A stretch of DNA of 64,000 nt, from contig CM068842.1 of assembly GCA_028554795.2 (NCBI GenBank), forward strand, positions 28,907,077 to 28,971,076. Direction: 5' to 3'. The position numbers were made by a program, and so were the translations under genes. This document shows, in pieces, positions 24,774-32,845 of the stretch (the stretch's first letter is position 1; each line of letters begins with the position of its first letter). Source of the stretch: Sinohyriopsis cumingii (taxonomy: Eukaryota; Mollusca; Bivalvia; Unionida; Unionidae). The notes under the pieces were generated by a model. The model did not search any database. It was not told the DNA's origin and saw nothing but the letters and a program-made list of their open reading frames with translations.

Positions 24774-25193
24774 ATGTATCCAGTGTACCGAGGGGTTGCT
24801 CGACAGCGAGGACACGGTTTAGGAGACATGTTAAAATCGGCCTTTCGTTCGGTGGCTCCAGTCTTGAAACCGATGGTGACACGAGGATTGCACGCCTTGA
24901 AAGATGCGGCACTGACACAAGGCAAAGAATTTCTCCAAAATGTCATCATCGACAAACAAAACCCTAAAGAAGCCTTCATGAGGGCAGGCAAAAATGTCTT
25001 GCTGCAAACGGGCAAAGACATTTTAGGCCGACGAGACACACCTATAAATGCCCTGCACGCTACCGAGTCAAGCATTCAGCAAGGACAAGGCAGAAAGAGA
25101 CGACGAAGAAGAAAACACCCTTTCACCAGACTTCAAGCGAGAAAGGCCAAAAAAAGAAGAACCGTTCGAGACTTAGACGTTTTCGATTATTGA
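24774..25193 (+). CDS. pVI-like minor capsid protein
   Basis: This 139-residue protein begins PVYRGVARQRGHGLGD, followed by an amphipathic helix (LKSAFRSVAPVLKPM), a helical middle and a very basic tail (RKRRRRRKH). The opening PVYR..G.GLG pattern is the mark of Polinton pVI-like proteins and recurs in the element-1 gene at 3138-3632. In adenovirus the equivalent is cut by the viral protease and can disturb membranes; the amphipathic helix here fits. It lies between the penton-like and capsid genes, as expected for a structural protein. Confidence 0.65.
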   Translation: MYPVYRGVARQRGHGLGDMLKSAFRSVAPVLKPMVTRGLHALKDAALTQGKEFLQNVIIDKQNPKEAFMRAGKNVLLQTGKDILGRRDTPINALHATESSIQQGQGRKRRRRRKHPFTRLQARKAKKRRTVRDLDVFDY

Positions 25194-25212
25194 GACACAG
25201 CAACAACAAAAA

Positions 25213-26532
25213 ATGATGCACCGAGAGTCTTGCGCCTGTTCCAACACGGAACTGGATCTGTTTACCATGCCCCCCACCATGATGACGATGCAAGAATCCC
25301 AATGGGTGGAATTTCATCCCGTCTCCTCATTGACAGCCTCAGCTCCCATCGAGTTTGAAATCAAAGGACAGCCCGAAGATTACATCGATCTGAATAGCAG
25401 TTACTTGTACTTGAAAGTCGAAGTTCTAGATCAGAATAATGATGGAGTAGATGCCGCTGAGATTATAGCTCCCGTCAACAATTTCATGCATTCCTTGTTC
25501 AGCTCAGTGGACTTGTACTTGAATAACAAACTGGTTAGCAGCAGCATGGATACTTACCCTTACCGTGCCTACCTGGAAAATCTCTTGACGTACGGACCAG
25601 ATGCCAAGACAAGTCATCTCAATGCCTGTGTGCTGTGGACAGATGACGAAGCGGGCAAGTTTAAGATAGCTGACGCAGAAGACAATGACGGCTTTGTGGC
25701 AAGACGAAACAGAATCACAGGCAAAAAGAGTTTAGAACTGATGGATCGTTTGCATTTGGACATGTGGTTGCAAGAGAAATATTTGCTGAACGGTGTCAAT
25801 GTGCGCCTGAGACTGAATCGCAGCAGTGCCGCTTTCCATTTGTTGGCTAATGCTGATGCTACTAAGACTGGCAATCCTAAAAGCACAATCCTACAAGCCA
25901 GACTCTACGTACGGCGCGTGGAAGTGTTACCTAAAGTGGGAAACGACATCAGTCAGACGTTGAGCAGAACGACCGCCAAGTATCCCATACGACGTGTGGA
26001 AGTGAAAACGTTCACCATTCCTACTGGACAGCAATCCATGATCGAAGATCATCTGTTTCAAGGACAGTTACCCAAACGTTTGATCCTTGGTATGGTCTCG
26101 AATGCAGCCTTCAACGGAGCCTTCACTGAAAATCCTTTCAACTTTGATCACTTTTTCGTGAAGAAAGTCGAAGTCAGTCGTGATGGCAAGACCTTGTATA
26201 CCCGACCTTTCGAACCTAGCTTTGATCCCACAAAGATGAATTACTTGAGATCGTACTTGTCCCTGTACGAAGCCACCGGTCAGTTAGGAACCAACACCAG
26301 TCACGGCATTGAGTATGAGGATTATGCAGGAGGCTATGCTTTGTGGGCGTTTGATTTCACTCCAGACCAAGGCAGCGACGAGGGACATTTCCACCCTATA
26401 AAATCTGGCCAGATTCGTGTGGAACTTCAGTTTGCAAAAGAACTGGACAAGACAGTGAACGTCATCCTGTATGCAGAATTCGACAATACGATAGAAATCA
26501 ACAGTTTGAGAGAAGTCATTCTAGATTATTAG
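25213..26532 (+). CDS. Major capsid protein (double jelly-roll, hexon-like)
   Basis: At 439 residues this is the main shell protein. Family signs include a Cys/Thr-rich start, QWVEFHPVSSLTASAPIEF, YIDLNSSYLYLKV, an NNFMHSLFSSVDLYLNNKLV segment and a C-terminal block with HPIKSGQIRVELQFA and YAEFDNTIEI. These are typical of the Polinton/adintovirus major capsid. Its sequence is very different from the capsid of element 1, so two capsid lineages lie in one window. The frame is intact. A TATAAAT motif at 25043 and TATAAAAT at 26397 may serve this and the next gene. Confidence 0.9.
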   Translation: MMHRESCACSNTELDLFTMPPTMMTMQESQWVEFHPVSSLTASAPIEFEIKGQPEDYIDLNSSYLYLKVEVLDQNNDGVDAAEIIAPVNNFMHSLFSSVDLYLNNKLVSSSMDTYPYRAYLENLLTYGPDAKTSHLNACVLWTDDEAGKFKIADAEDNDGFVARRNRITGKKSLELMDRLHLDMWLQEKYLLNGVNVRLRLNRSSAAFHLLANADATKTGNPKSTILQARLYVRRVEVLPKVGNDISQTLSRTTAKYPIRRVEVKTFTIPTGQQSMIEDHLFQGQLPKRLILGMVSNAAFNGAFTENPFNFDHFFVKKVEVSRDGKTLYTRPFEPSFDPTKMNYLRSYLSLYEATGQLGTNTSHGIEYEDYAGGYALWAFDFTPDQGSDEGHFHPIKSGQIRVELQFAKELDKTVNVILYAEFDNTIEINSLREVILDY

Positions 26533-26538
26533 AAAGCC

Positions 26539-27045
26539 ATGGAAGACTGTTATCCCTCTTTACCTAGTGGAGAAACTTTGGAGATGGAATGTGAGGAGAC
26601 CGTGGAAAAAGAAGAATCTCAAGACAAAGACGAAGAAGATATCATGATGAAGTCGAGATGGCCAGAACAAGAAGCCCATTTAGTCTGCTGTTTTGCCAAA
26701 CACTTGGTCGACAAAATGACGGAATTGATCAAGAAAAATTGCTGTGGATGTCAAAACGATCATCCCAGTCAAATTCAACACGATAAATGCCTGATGTTGA
26801 GTCAAGAAGAAAAATTAGACGAGTATCTGGACGAAGCTTGGAGCCTCATCTCGAACAAAGACGTGTTGCACCAGTGGTATAAAGACTTGCGTGAACATTC
26901 TTGTCCACCATTAACCACTCAAGAGATCCATCGTATCGAAGCTCTCCTGAATCAGAGTGAGGAAACAGAACGAATAACCGTTTATTCGTCAGACATTTTC
27001 AAGCAAAAAGTCAGGATCGAATTGACGACTTATTATTACCTGTGA
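26539..27045 (+). CDS. Conserved Polinton Cys-containing protein of unknown function
   Basis: This 168-residue protein has an acidic N-terminus (about 1-40) and a conserved centre reading CCGCQNDHPSQIQHDKCLM, then helices with DEYLDEAW and a basic end. The C.GC..DHPSQ..H..CLM pattern recurs near the capsid gene in other Polintons and may bind a metal ion. No function is established that I know. It starts 6 nt after the capsid stop, and the region has several TATA-like boxes. Confidence 0.6.
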   Translation: MEDCYPSLPSGETLEMECEETVEKEESQDKDEEDIMMKSRWPEQEAHLVCCFAKHLVDKMTELIKKNCCGCQNDHPSQIQHDKCLMLSQEEKLDEYLDEAWSLISNKDVLHQWYKDLREHSCPPLTTQEIHRIEALLNQSEETERITVYSSDIFKQKVRIELTTYYYL

Positions 27046-27067
27046 AGAAGAAAACAAACACAAAACA

Positions 27068-27628
27068 ATGGATACCTGGGAACTTTATTACCTTTTGAAC
27101 CACAGTTCGTATACGTCTTCTTGGAATCCTGTCGTCTGTGCTAAAGATGAACTCCCTCATCGCAAACCTAAAGACCATCAAGCTTACGTGATCAACACGG
27201 ACGAAAGTCATCTCCCAGGAACCCACTGGGTAGCCGTCTACTTTCCTCAAGAAGGATGTGTGGAATATTTCGATTCGTACGGATTGCCGCCTTTGGAAGA
27301 CGATATCATTGACTTTATGAGAAGAAATGCTCAAACCACCCGATTCAATAATGTGAAATTACAAGGCACAGATTCCTTGGTGTGTGGACAGTACTGTGTG
27401 TATTTTCTGCATCATCGCAGCCTGGGCTATTCCTTAGAACATTTAGTGACTCATTTCGATCCTCGTTCTTCTGCTAGAAACGATGTGAAAGTAGATCGAT
27501 GGTTTTGTGACCATTATGCTTATCTTTTGTCTCAAGCTAGGAAACGTAGTGTCCATCAATGGCCTAATGATTTCCAACAGTGGAAATCACAATTTCATTC
27601 ACAACGTTGTCAGCCCTGTTCAAAGTAG
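27068..27628 (+). CDS. Adenain-type cysteine protease
   Basis: This 186-residue maturation protease has the full catalytic set of peptidase family C5: His53 (GTHWVAV), Asp69 (YFDSYG), Gln99 (KLQG) and Cys106 (CGQYCVYFL). It matches the element-1 enzyme over these motifs but differs elsewhere and is longer at the C-terminus, with an Arg/Lys/Gln-rich tail. Likely substrates are the pVI-like and basic core proteins, which have GG-containing sites. It is the last core gene; AATAAA follows at 27741-27746. Confidence 0.9.
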   Translation: MDTWELYYLLNHSSYTSSWNPVVCAKDELPHRKPKDHQAYVINTDESHLPGTHWVAVYFPQEGCVEYFDSYGLPPLEDDIIDFMRRNAQTTRFNNVKLQGTDSLVCGQYCVYFLHHRSLGYSLEHLVTHFDPRSSARNDVKVDRWFCDHYAYLLSQARKRSVHQWPNDFQQWKSQFHSQRCQPCSK

Positions 27629-27863
27629 TTAGTAATTGAAGAAAAAAATGTTTGTCATTTGAAAAAATATTGTTTGATGTTATCATGTTGGATTATTGTT
27701 AGAGTTGTTGTTGTTGTTAGTTAGTGTTAAGTGATTTTTGAATAAAAAATGTTGTGTTTAGAAAAAAATGCCTTTGTGGTTTGTTTAGCTATAAGAATGT
27801 TGGATTGATGCTCTTTCATTTCTTACTATCCCTCTCATGAACGTTGCGGCTCGAAAACCGTGT
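27629..27863. other. Boundary between core genes and right-end modules
   Basis: No gene is visible. An AT-rich tract holds AATAAA at 27741-27746, then the sequence changes to the repeated promoter block starting at 27864. Confidence 0.6.
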
Positions 27864-27892
27864 GGGGATGTTTTCCTTCACGTCCGCGCTTT
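27864..27892 (+). promoter_or_regulatory. Module promoter block, copy 1
   Basis: The core GTTTTCCTTCACGTCCGCGC is preceded by GGGGAT and followed by TTAACTTTAAG at a TATA-like position. It lies 63 nt before the ATG at 27955. Other copies are at 28723, 29459 and 29528. Confidence 0.75.
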
Positions 27893-27954
27893 AACTTTAA
27901 GAACCGGGTTGTTCCCAGTCTAGCCATCCATTGTCGACTCATCCTCCTAAGAAG

Positions 27955-28314
27955 ATGTGCTCCAAACTAGCTAAGCTCAACGAAGCCTACGTGAATCTGC
28001 ATAGGGTCAGACACAGTCTGATACCGAAGCCAGAAGAAATAGAGAATGTGAGAATGTTAAAAATCACTGAAGACCTGATAGAAGAGCTCTTCCGAGAAGA
28101 AATGAACAGGGAAAAAGAAGAATGGACAGAGAAGTACAGACTTCAGAGACAGCAGCAACAGCAGCAACAACAGCAACAACAGCAGCAACCTGAAGCTGAC
28201 AGAGGCTTTGTCGATTGCCGTATCGACACCAAAGAGTTCTTCTTCTCTTTCCGAAGAAGCAGACCTATCGCCAGAAAGTCTATCCTCAGAGGACATCGCA
28301 TTCTTAGAAACTAA
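27955..28314 (+). CDS. Right-end module protein 1, polyQ coiled coil
   Basis: This 119-residue protein starts at the first ATG (27955); the frame is open further left without one. An N-terminal amphipathic helix (KLAKLNEAYVNLHRVRHSLI) is followed by an acidic/basic coiled coil, a polyQ tract encoded by mixed CAG/CAA, and a structured basic C-terminus (FFFSFRRSRPIARKS). No known domain is visible. The N-terminal helix resembles those of the next two modules (KLEKLLELHVHLEYARRIL-like), so the three genes are probably paralogues. A histone-like stem-loop begins 28 nt after the stop, and a shared promoter block lies upstream. A degraded copy lies outside the element at 38207-38560. Confidence 0.65.
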   Translation: MCSKLAKLNEAYVNLHRVRHSLIPKPEEIENVRMLKITEDLIEELFREEMNREKEEWTEKYRLQRQQQQQQQQQQQQQPEADRGFVDCRIDTKEFFFSFRRSRPIARKSILRGHRILRN

Positions 28315-28342
28315 AAAAGAATGCCATAGCAAACAAAAAAAC

Positions 28343-28358
28343 AGCCCTTTTCAGGGCT
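28343..28358 (+). terminator. Histone-like 3' stem-loop, module 1
   Basis: AGCCCTTTTCAGGGCT with AAAAAC before and ACCCT after. CTCTAGAAAAGAA follows 10-20 nt downstream, then ATTTGCCAAT and a possible back-up AATAAA at 28426-28431. It lies 28 nt after the stop. Confidence 0.85.
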
Positions 28359-28722
28359 ACCCTAATACTCTAGAAAAGAAGTAACGATAGATTTGCCAAT
28401 GTGAGTGTAGGTAGAGTAGTGTGAAAATAAACACTAACTCTTTTCTTAAAAAATGTGAGGGTATGTGATGGTGTGTTAGTAAAAGATAAAGTAAGTTGGT
28501 ATGGATAGTAGATTAAAATGATGTTTTTTTGGTGTTTGAGGTGTATATTTGGAGTTAGATTGAATTGATTTGCGTATATGGATAGTGCATTGAAGTGATT
28601 TATAAAAAAATTTTAAAATAGTGATGGGTAGCATAAAAAGTGAGTGAGTGTTTCTTTTTAGGTCCGCGCATTGTTGTTGTTTTTTGGTCATGATCTAGGT
28701 AAGATGAATTTTATGTTATTAG
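28359..28722. other. Inter-module spacer
   Basis: No gene is visible. It holds the downstream box of the module-1 stem-loop and an AT-rich stretch related to the spacer 29222-29458, sharing GCCAATGTG, GTAGGTAGAGTAGTGTGAA and AACACTAACTC. It also shares GGTCATGATCTAGGTAAGAT with the region before 29528. The modules therefore arose by tandem duplication. Confidence 0.7.
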
Positions 28723-28762
28723 GGGGATGTTTTCCTTCACGTCCGCGCTTTCAGTATAAATT
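28723..28762 (+). promoter_or_regulatory. Module promoter block, copy 2, with TATA box
   Basis: The repeated GTTTTCCTTCACGTCCGCGC block is followed by TATAAATT at 28755-28762. It lies about 52 nt before the ATG at 28814. Confidence 0.8.
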
Positions 28763-28813
28763 GAAACTCGTTCGGCAGTCCAGCTACCCTTGTTGATTGA
28801 TCAACACCAAAAA

Positions 28814-29176
28814 ATGAACACGAGACTTGAGAAACTGTTGGAGCTTCATGTGCATCTGGAATATGCCAGGCGCATATTAAATGAACTGGCCGCGGAAGCC
28901 ATTGTCGAGGAGGGAAGGATAAGAGAGGAGGAAAGAAGAAACAAAGAAGAGGAGGAGAGAAGATATAAAGAAGAAGAAAGAAGATATAAAGAGGAAAGAA
29001 GAAACAAAGAAGAGGAGGAGGAGGAAAAGGAGAGAAGAAATTTCAAAATCCCAGAGAGCGAAAATTGGGATTCTGAAGCAACATATCCTGCCTCTGCTCT
29101 CTCCCCCCAAAAGGTAAAAAGTAACTGGGGGATAAGATGTGTATGTGGCGCCAGGCCTGGAAGGTGCCACCATTAA
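28814..29176 (+). CDS. Right-end module protein 2, charged coiled coil
   Basis: This 120-residue protein has an N-terminal amphipathic helix (RLEKLLELHVHLEYARRIL), a long repetitive Glu/Arg/Lys-rich helix with EERRYKEEERR repeats (about 40-80), and a C-terminal end with a CVCGARPGRCHH cluster that could bind metal. It has no known domain. It uses the same promoter block and stem-loop as the neighbouring modules. The start is the first ATG, 52 nt after the TATA box. An oligomeric scaffold or nucleic-acid binding role is possible, not shown. Confidence 0.6.
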   Translation: MNTRLEKLLELHVHLEYARRILNELAAEAIVEEGRIREEERRNKEEEERRYKEEERRYKEERRNKEEEEEEKERRNFKIPESENWDSEATYPASALSPQKVKSNWGIRCVCGARPGRCHH

Positions 29177-29205
29177 CCAGGTGTCCATGAAGTTCCAGAC
29201 AAAAC

Positions 29206-29221
29206 AGCCCTTTTCAGGGCT
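29206..29221 (+). terminator. Histone-like 3' stem-loop, module 2
   Basis: AGCCCTTTTCAGGGCT, preceded by CAAAAC and followed by ACCCA, which is the exact histone consensus flank. CTCTAGAAAAGAAAT follows, then ATTTGCCAAT. It lies 29 nt after the stop. Confidence 0.88.
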
Positions 29222-29458
29222 ACCCAATACTCTAGAAAAGAAATAACCATCAATTTGCCAATGTGTGTAGGTAGAGTAGTGTGAATATAAACACTAACTC
29301 TTTATTAATAGTGGAAGTGTATGTGATTGTGTGTTTGTGTTTGTGTTAGTAACTAATGAAGTAAGTTTGTGTGAATAGTAGATTATGGGTTTCTTTATTG
29401 TTTCTTAGCGTATGTGGAGAGTATAGTTTGGGTTTGATTATATGAAATGAGAAAGTAG
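29222..29458. other. Inter-module spacer
   Basis: No gene is visible. It is a diverged copy of the spacer at 28359-28722, with GT-rich stretches. Confidence 0.65.
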
Positions 29459-29484
29459 GGGGATGTTTTCCTTCACGTCCGCGC
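29459..29484 (+). promoter_or_regulatory. Module promoter block, copy 3, without a gene
   Basis: A complete GTTTTCCTTCACGTCCGCGC block that is not followed by a TATA box or gene. The sequence leads instead into GGTCATCATCTAGGTAAGAT and the next block. It is probably left over from tandem duplication. Confidence 0.7.
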
Positions 29485-29527
29485 GATGTTTGGTCATCAT
29501 CTAGGTAAGATCCATTTTATGTTTTAG

Positions 29528-29565
29528 GGGGATGTTTTCCTTCACGTTCGCGCTTTTCGTATAAG
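29528..29565 (+). promoter_or_regulatory. Module promoter block, copy 4, with TATA-like box
   Basis: The block has one change (CACGTTCGCGC) and is followed by GTATAAGAAC, about 55 nt before the ATG at 29615. Confidence 0.75.
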
Positions 29566-29614
29566 AACCCACAGTATTCGTTGTTCAAACCATTCTGCAA
29601 AGAATACAAAGAAG

Positions 29615-29995
29615 ATGGCGTCAAACCAAATGGACAAATTGCAAACCTTGCAAGACGTTTTAGACAACTTAGGAATAATGGAACAGATGCTATTAAGACT
29701 GGTTGAAGACCATTATTCCTATAGTCCCCATCGTGTGAAGATGGAAATTAATAACTTAAGGAAAGCAAAGGACAAGATTAGTGGTGTCATGAAAGAGATC
29801 AAGGAGGAGAAGGAGGATGAAGAGGAAAGAATAAGAATACGCAATTGGAACGAAAAAATTGAAAAAGAAGAAGAAAATGAAAAGAAGAAGAAAGAAGAGG
29901 AGGAAGAGAAGAAAGAAGAGGAGAAGAAAAAAAAGAAAGAGAAGAAGAGTGTAGGAGATAAAATAAGAACTTGGTGGAGGAAAAGAAGAAATTAG
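29615..29995 (+). CDS. Right-end module protein 3, Lys/Glu-rich coiled coil
   Basis: This 126-residue protein has an N-terminal helical domain (MDKLQTLQDVLDNLGIMEQM, about residues 6-55), a very long Lys/Glu-rich helix (about 60-110) and a basic tail ending RTWWRKRRN. The tail could contact DNA or membranes. No family is recognised. It is the third paralogous module and lies directly against the right terminal repeat. The stop is 13 nt before the stem-loop, which is inside the repeat, so the terminal repeat supplies this gene's 3' signal. Confidence 0.6.
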   Translation: MASNQMDKLQTLQDVLDNLGIMEQMLLRLVEDHYSYSPHRVKMEINNLRKAKDKISGVMKEIKEEKEDEEERIRIRNWNEKIEKEEENEKKKKEEEEEKKEEEKKKKKEKKSVGDKIRTWWRKRRN

Positions 29996-29998
29996 AAG

Positions 29999-30372
29999 AA
30001 AACCCAAAGGCCCTTTTCAGGGCCAGCCATATTTCTCGAAAAGAGATAGCCTTTCCATTGCCTACCCCTTTTTTTAATTTTTTTTTAAATTTTTAAAAAA
30101 AATCCCATGTTAAATTCCCCTTGTCCGTAAAGTGACCCACGATTTATTGCCATGTTCAATTCCCCTTGTCCGTAAAGTGACCCACGATTTATTGCCATGT
30201 TCAATTCCCTTGTCCGTAAAGTGACCCACGATTTATTGCCATGTTCAATTTCCCTTGTCCGTAAAGTGACCCACGATTTTTCTCCATGTTAAATTTCCCT
30301 TGTCCGTAAAGTGACCCAGGGGTGTTTTTAATGCTAATTCCCATTGTCCGTAAAGCGCCCCCATTCACTACT
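29999..30372 (-). repeat. Right terminal inverted repeat
   Basis: Complement of 9949-10321, with five 44-45-bp subterminal repeats (about 30104-30320) and the terminal CCATTCACTACT. Its inner end carries the stem-loop used by the adjacent gene. Confidence 0.95.
30009..30024 (+). terminator. Histone-like 3' stem-loop, module 3, inside the right terminal repeat
   Basis: GGCCCTTTTCAGGGCC with CCCAAA before it and AGCCA after. CTCGAAAAGAGAT follows. It lies 13 nt after the stop of the gene ending at 29995. Because terminal repeats are inverted copies, the left end carries the same signal on the other strand. Confidence 0.85.
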
Positions 30373-30378
30373 AACGAC
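30373..30378. repeat. Target site duplication, right copy (AACGAC)
   Basis: Identical to 9943-9948; directly follows the ACTACT terminus. Confidence 0.95.
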
Positions 30379-32803
30379 GGAAACACAACCAACCAGGAAA
30401 AAAAAAAATAAACAATCTGAACTAAACGCAAAACGGACTGCAATCTCAGAATCAACAACTCCCAAAACAACACTTACACAAAGCAAGGAAGTAACACCAC
30501 CAATTAGGAAACAAAATAGCCCTAAAACAACATCAGCAATAACACCAACAAATAAACAAACAACAGAAGCAACACCTCAAAAACAAACAACAGAAGGCCA
30601 GAACACATCAACACCATATCTAACAACATCACCCACAACAGCACATCCGACAACAACACAAAAGAAATCTAAAATACCTACACCAATAAATACTAAAAAG
30701 AGAACAACTACAGGAATGACAACAATAACGACAACAGCCATCCCAATGATTGAACAACAAAGAATCATGGCAACAACAACACCAGGGACAACAGTCACAT
30801 CAAAGACTAAACAACTCAACCCAGCAACAACACCCAAACAAACAACAACAAAGAGAACAACACCAAGAACACCATCTACAACAAAGACTCCCCAAGAGAT
30901 AAACATATCCACCACTACTATTAAACCTAATACTAATATTACCAAAGTAAACAAACCAAAAAACAACACAATACACAACAGTCAACAGGCAGGCCCTTCT
31001 ACAAATATAACAACCAATGAGATGACAGTAATTGAAGAGGCATCCACGGAAGGGGACAAACTTAAACAAGACAGAGGAACAAGAACACCTAATTACACTA
31101 TTCACAACAGTCAACAAGCTGGCCCCTCGATGCACATAACACCACAAGAACTGGAAGAAATCGAAAAAGCCATCAGAGAAGCAGATCAACTCGAACAGAT
31201 GCCAGCCTATCACAACAATCTCCACAATGAGAATCACGAAGAAACATGCTCCAACAAAGGAAAAAGACCAATGAACAAAAAACAAATAATCAAAAAATCT
31301 GAACCACTTCAGCCACAAAAGGACAACCCAAACATACTAAGCAATATCCAAACGGAAACTATAAGGAAACAAACAACTCAGACCCCAAACCACCAGAAGC
31401 AACAGGAAATATCAGGTAAGAAAATAAATTCTCTTTCAGACAATCAAATAAACCAAGACAGCGGATCACAAATAACTAAAACAGGGCAAAGAAATCAGAA
31501 CAACAACAATCAGCAACAACAGAAATACCCGTACCATCCAACTGAACTTACACTATATATCACAAGCCCAAACCCCAAATTCATCAGGCTAAGTAGTACA
31601 ACAATAGCCGCATCTCTAAACAACAAACACCGAGGGACATACAGAATTATAAGGCCAAACACTGAATATATAGTGATATGGTGTACCACCAACAGGCAGG
31701 TGGCTGAATATTTGGAGCTAGACCAAATGGCAGGAATGAAAATCAAGATCCAAAGACACCATGCCGTGAACAGAAAAAAAACAGCCACAACAAACATCAG
31801 TACCAACAAAAACACTACCTCAAATATCACACAAGACGAGCTGAACAACAGCAGAAAATCAATCCAAGGAACATTCAAGAATCCCACAGATAACAGCTGG
31901 CAAACCACAAACAGCGGAACCAGACACACAGACACCCCAAAAGCAAGCTTCAAAGCCATACTGAAACTAACGGGAACCTACAAGCACTACACAACAGCAG
32001 ACATCGAATATGATCTACACTATTATAGCATACCATACAAGAGAGCTATAAAACTTAAAAACAAGAAGGGACAAGAAACTACCACAGTACTACTGGAGTT
32101 TTACAACCCACCACCAAAAAACATCAAAATAGGACCCCAAGCTAAATTGAAACAGCTCAACAAATATATAAATAAACCTCGGTTCTGCACGAATTGTAAA
32201 AGATGGGGGCATTTCACCACCAAATGCCACTACCAAACCAGGTGCTATAAATGTGGAGGTCCACACAAACAACAGTGCACGTCAAAAATACAAAAATGTG
32301 CCAACTGTCTAGGAAACCACCACCCCAACTCTTACGAATGTCCATATACAAAAATAGAACACAGAACAATAGAAATAATGGAACAACAACAAATACTCTA
32401 TTATGAAGCAAGGACAAAAGCCAAGAAACCACAACAAACAGTCACAGAAACTGCAGCTACGACAAGACCAAAGGAAAAAAACATAACATCAGATATTGAA
32501 ATCAATCCGCCAATACAAATACCTAACAAGCCGATAGGAAACAACACTCAAAGGAAAGATAACTCACAACTAGAGAAATATCCAACTAAACAACCACATA
32601 AACCAATAACCACAAATGTGGAACTACAACAACAAAACACAAGTAATAATGAAGGTTTGATAGATTCTAATCTAATACAAAAGTACATTGGGGCATTACA
32701 GAAAGGGGTCAAACAAATAACAAAAAACAATGAAGTACAAAAACAGGACTTCTTACAACTTTTAATAAAACTCATTGGAACATTCTACCCCAACACTATT
32801 TAA
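30379..32803 (+). pseudogene. Retrotransposon ORF1 (gag-like), 3' part, cut by the Polinton
   Basis: This is the main part of the RNA-binding ORF1 protein. It is Thr/Asn/Gln-rich with low complexity over its first 400 codons and includes a duplicated IHNSQQAGPS segment. A conserved region precedes three retroviral-type zinc knuckles: CTNCKRWGHFTTKC, CYKCGGPHKQQC and CANCLGNHHPNSYEC. The frame is open from the Polinton boundary to the stop at 32801-32803 and continues the frame of 9647-9948. It must have been intact before the insertion. The protein would package retrotransposon RNA. It is now disrupted because the element 2 insertion separates start from domain. Confidence 0.85.
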
Positions 32804-32845
32804 AACTGAAAACTAAGGAACTACATAAACGCACTAAAATCTAAA

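Larger units (their letters stand above)
9949..30372 (+). mobile_element. Element 2: complete Polinton/adintovirus, 20,424 bp
   Basis: The element begins AGTAGTGAATGG and ends in its complement, CCATTCACTACT. It has terminal inverted repeats of about 373 bp and a perfect 6-bp target duplication. It encodes the full core set: family B DNA polymerase, integrase, packaging ATPase, protease, major and minor capsid proteins. No stop codon or clear frameshift interrupts a core gene, which suggests a recent insertion. It is inserted in ORF1 of a non-LTR retrotransposon in the same orientation. End modules on both sides carry genes with histone-like 3' stem-loops. Confidence 0.97.

Noticed and set aside
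28846-29227. Minus-strand Ser/Leu-rich frames in module 2
   Set aside because: Complement of the Glu/Arg-rich coding repeat; no support beyond being open.
30201-30473. Open frames running through the terminal repeats
   Set aside because: They arise from the 45-bp repeats and cross the insertion boundary; not genes of either element.
30577-31318. Minus-strand open frames with many Val, Phe and Cys across ORF1
   Set aside because: They are the complement of the A/C-rich ORF1 DNA and have no domain, start context or promoter.
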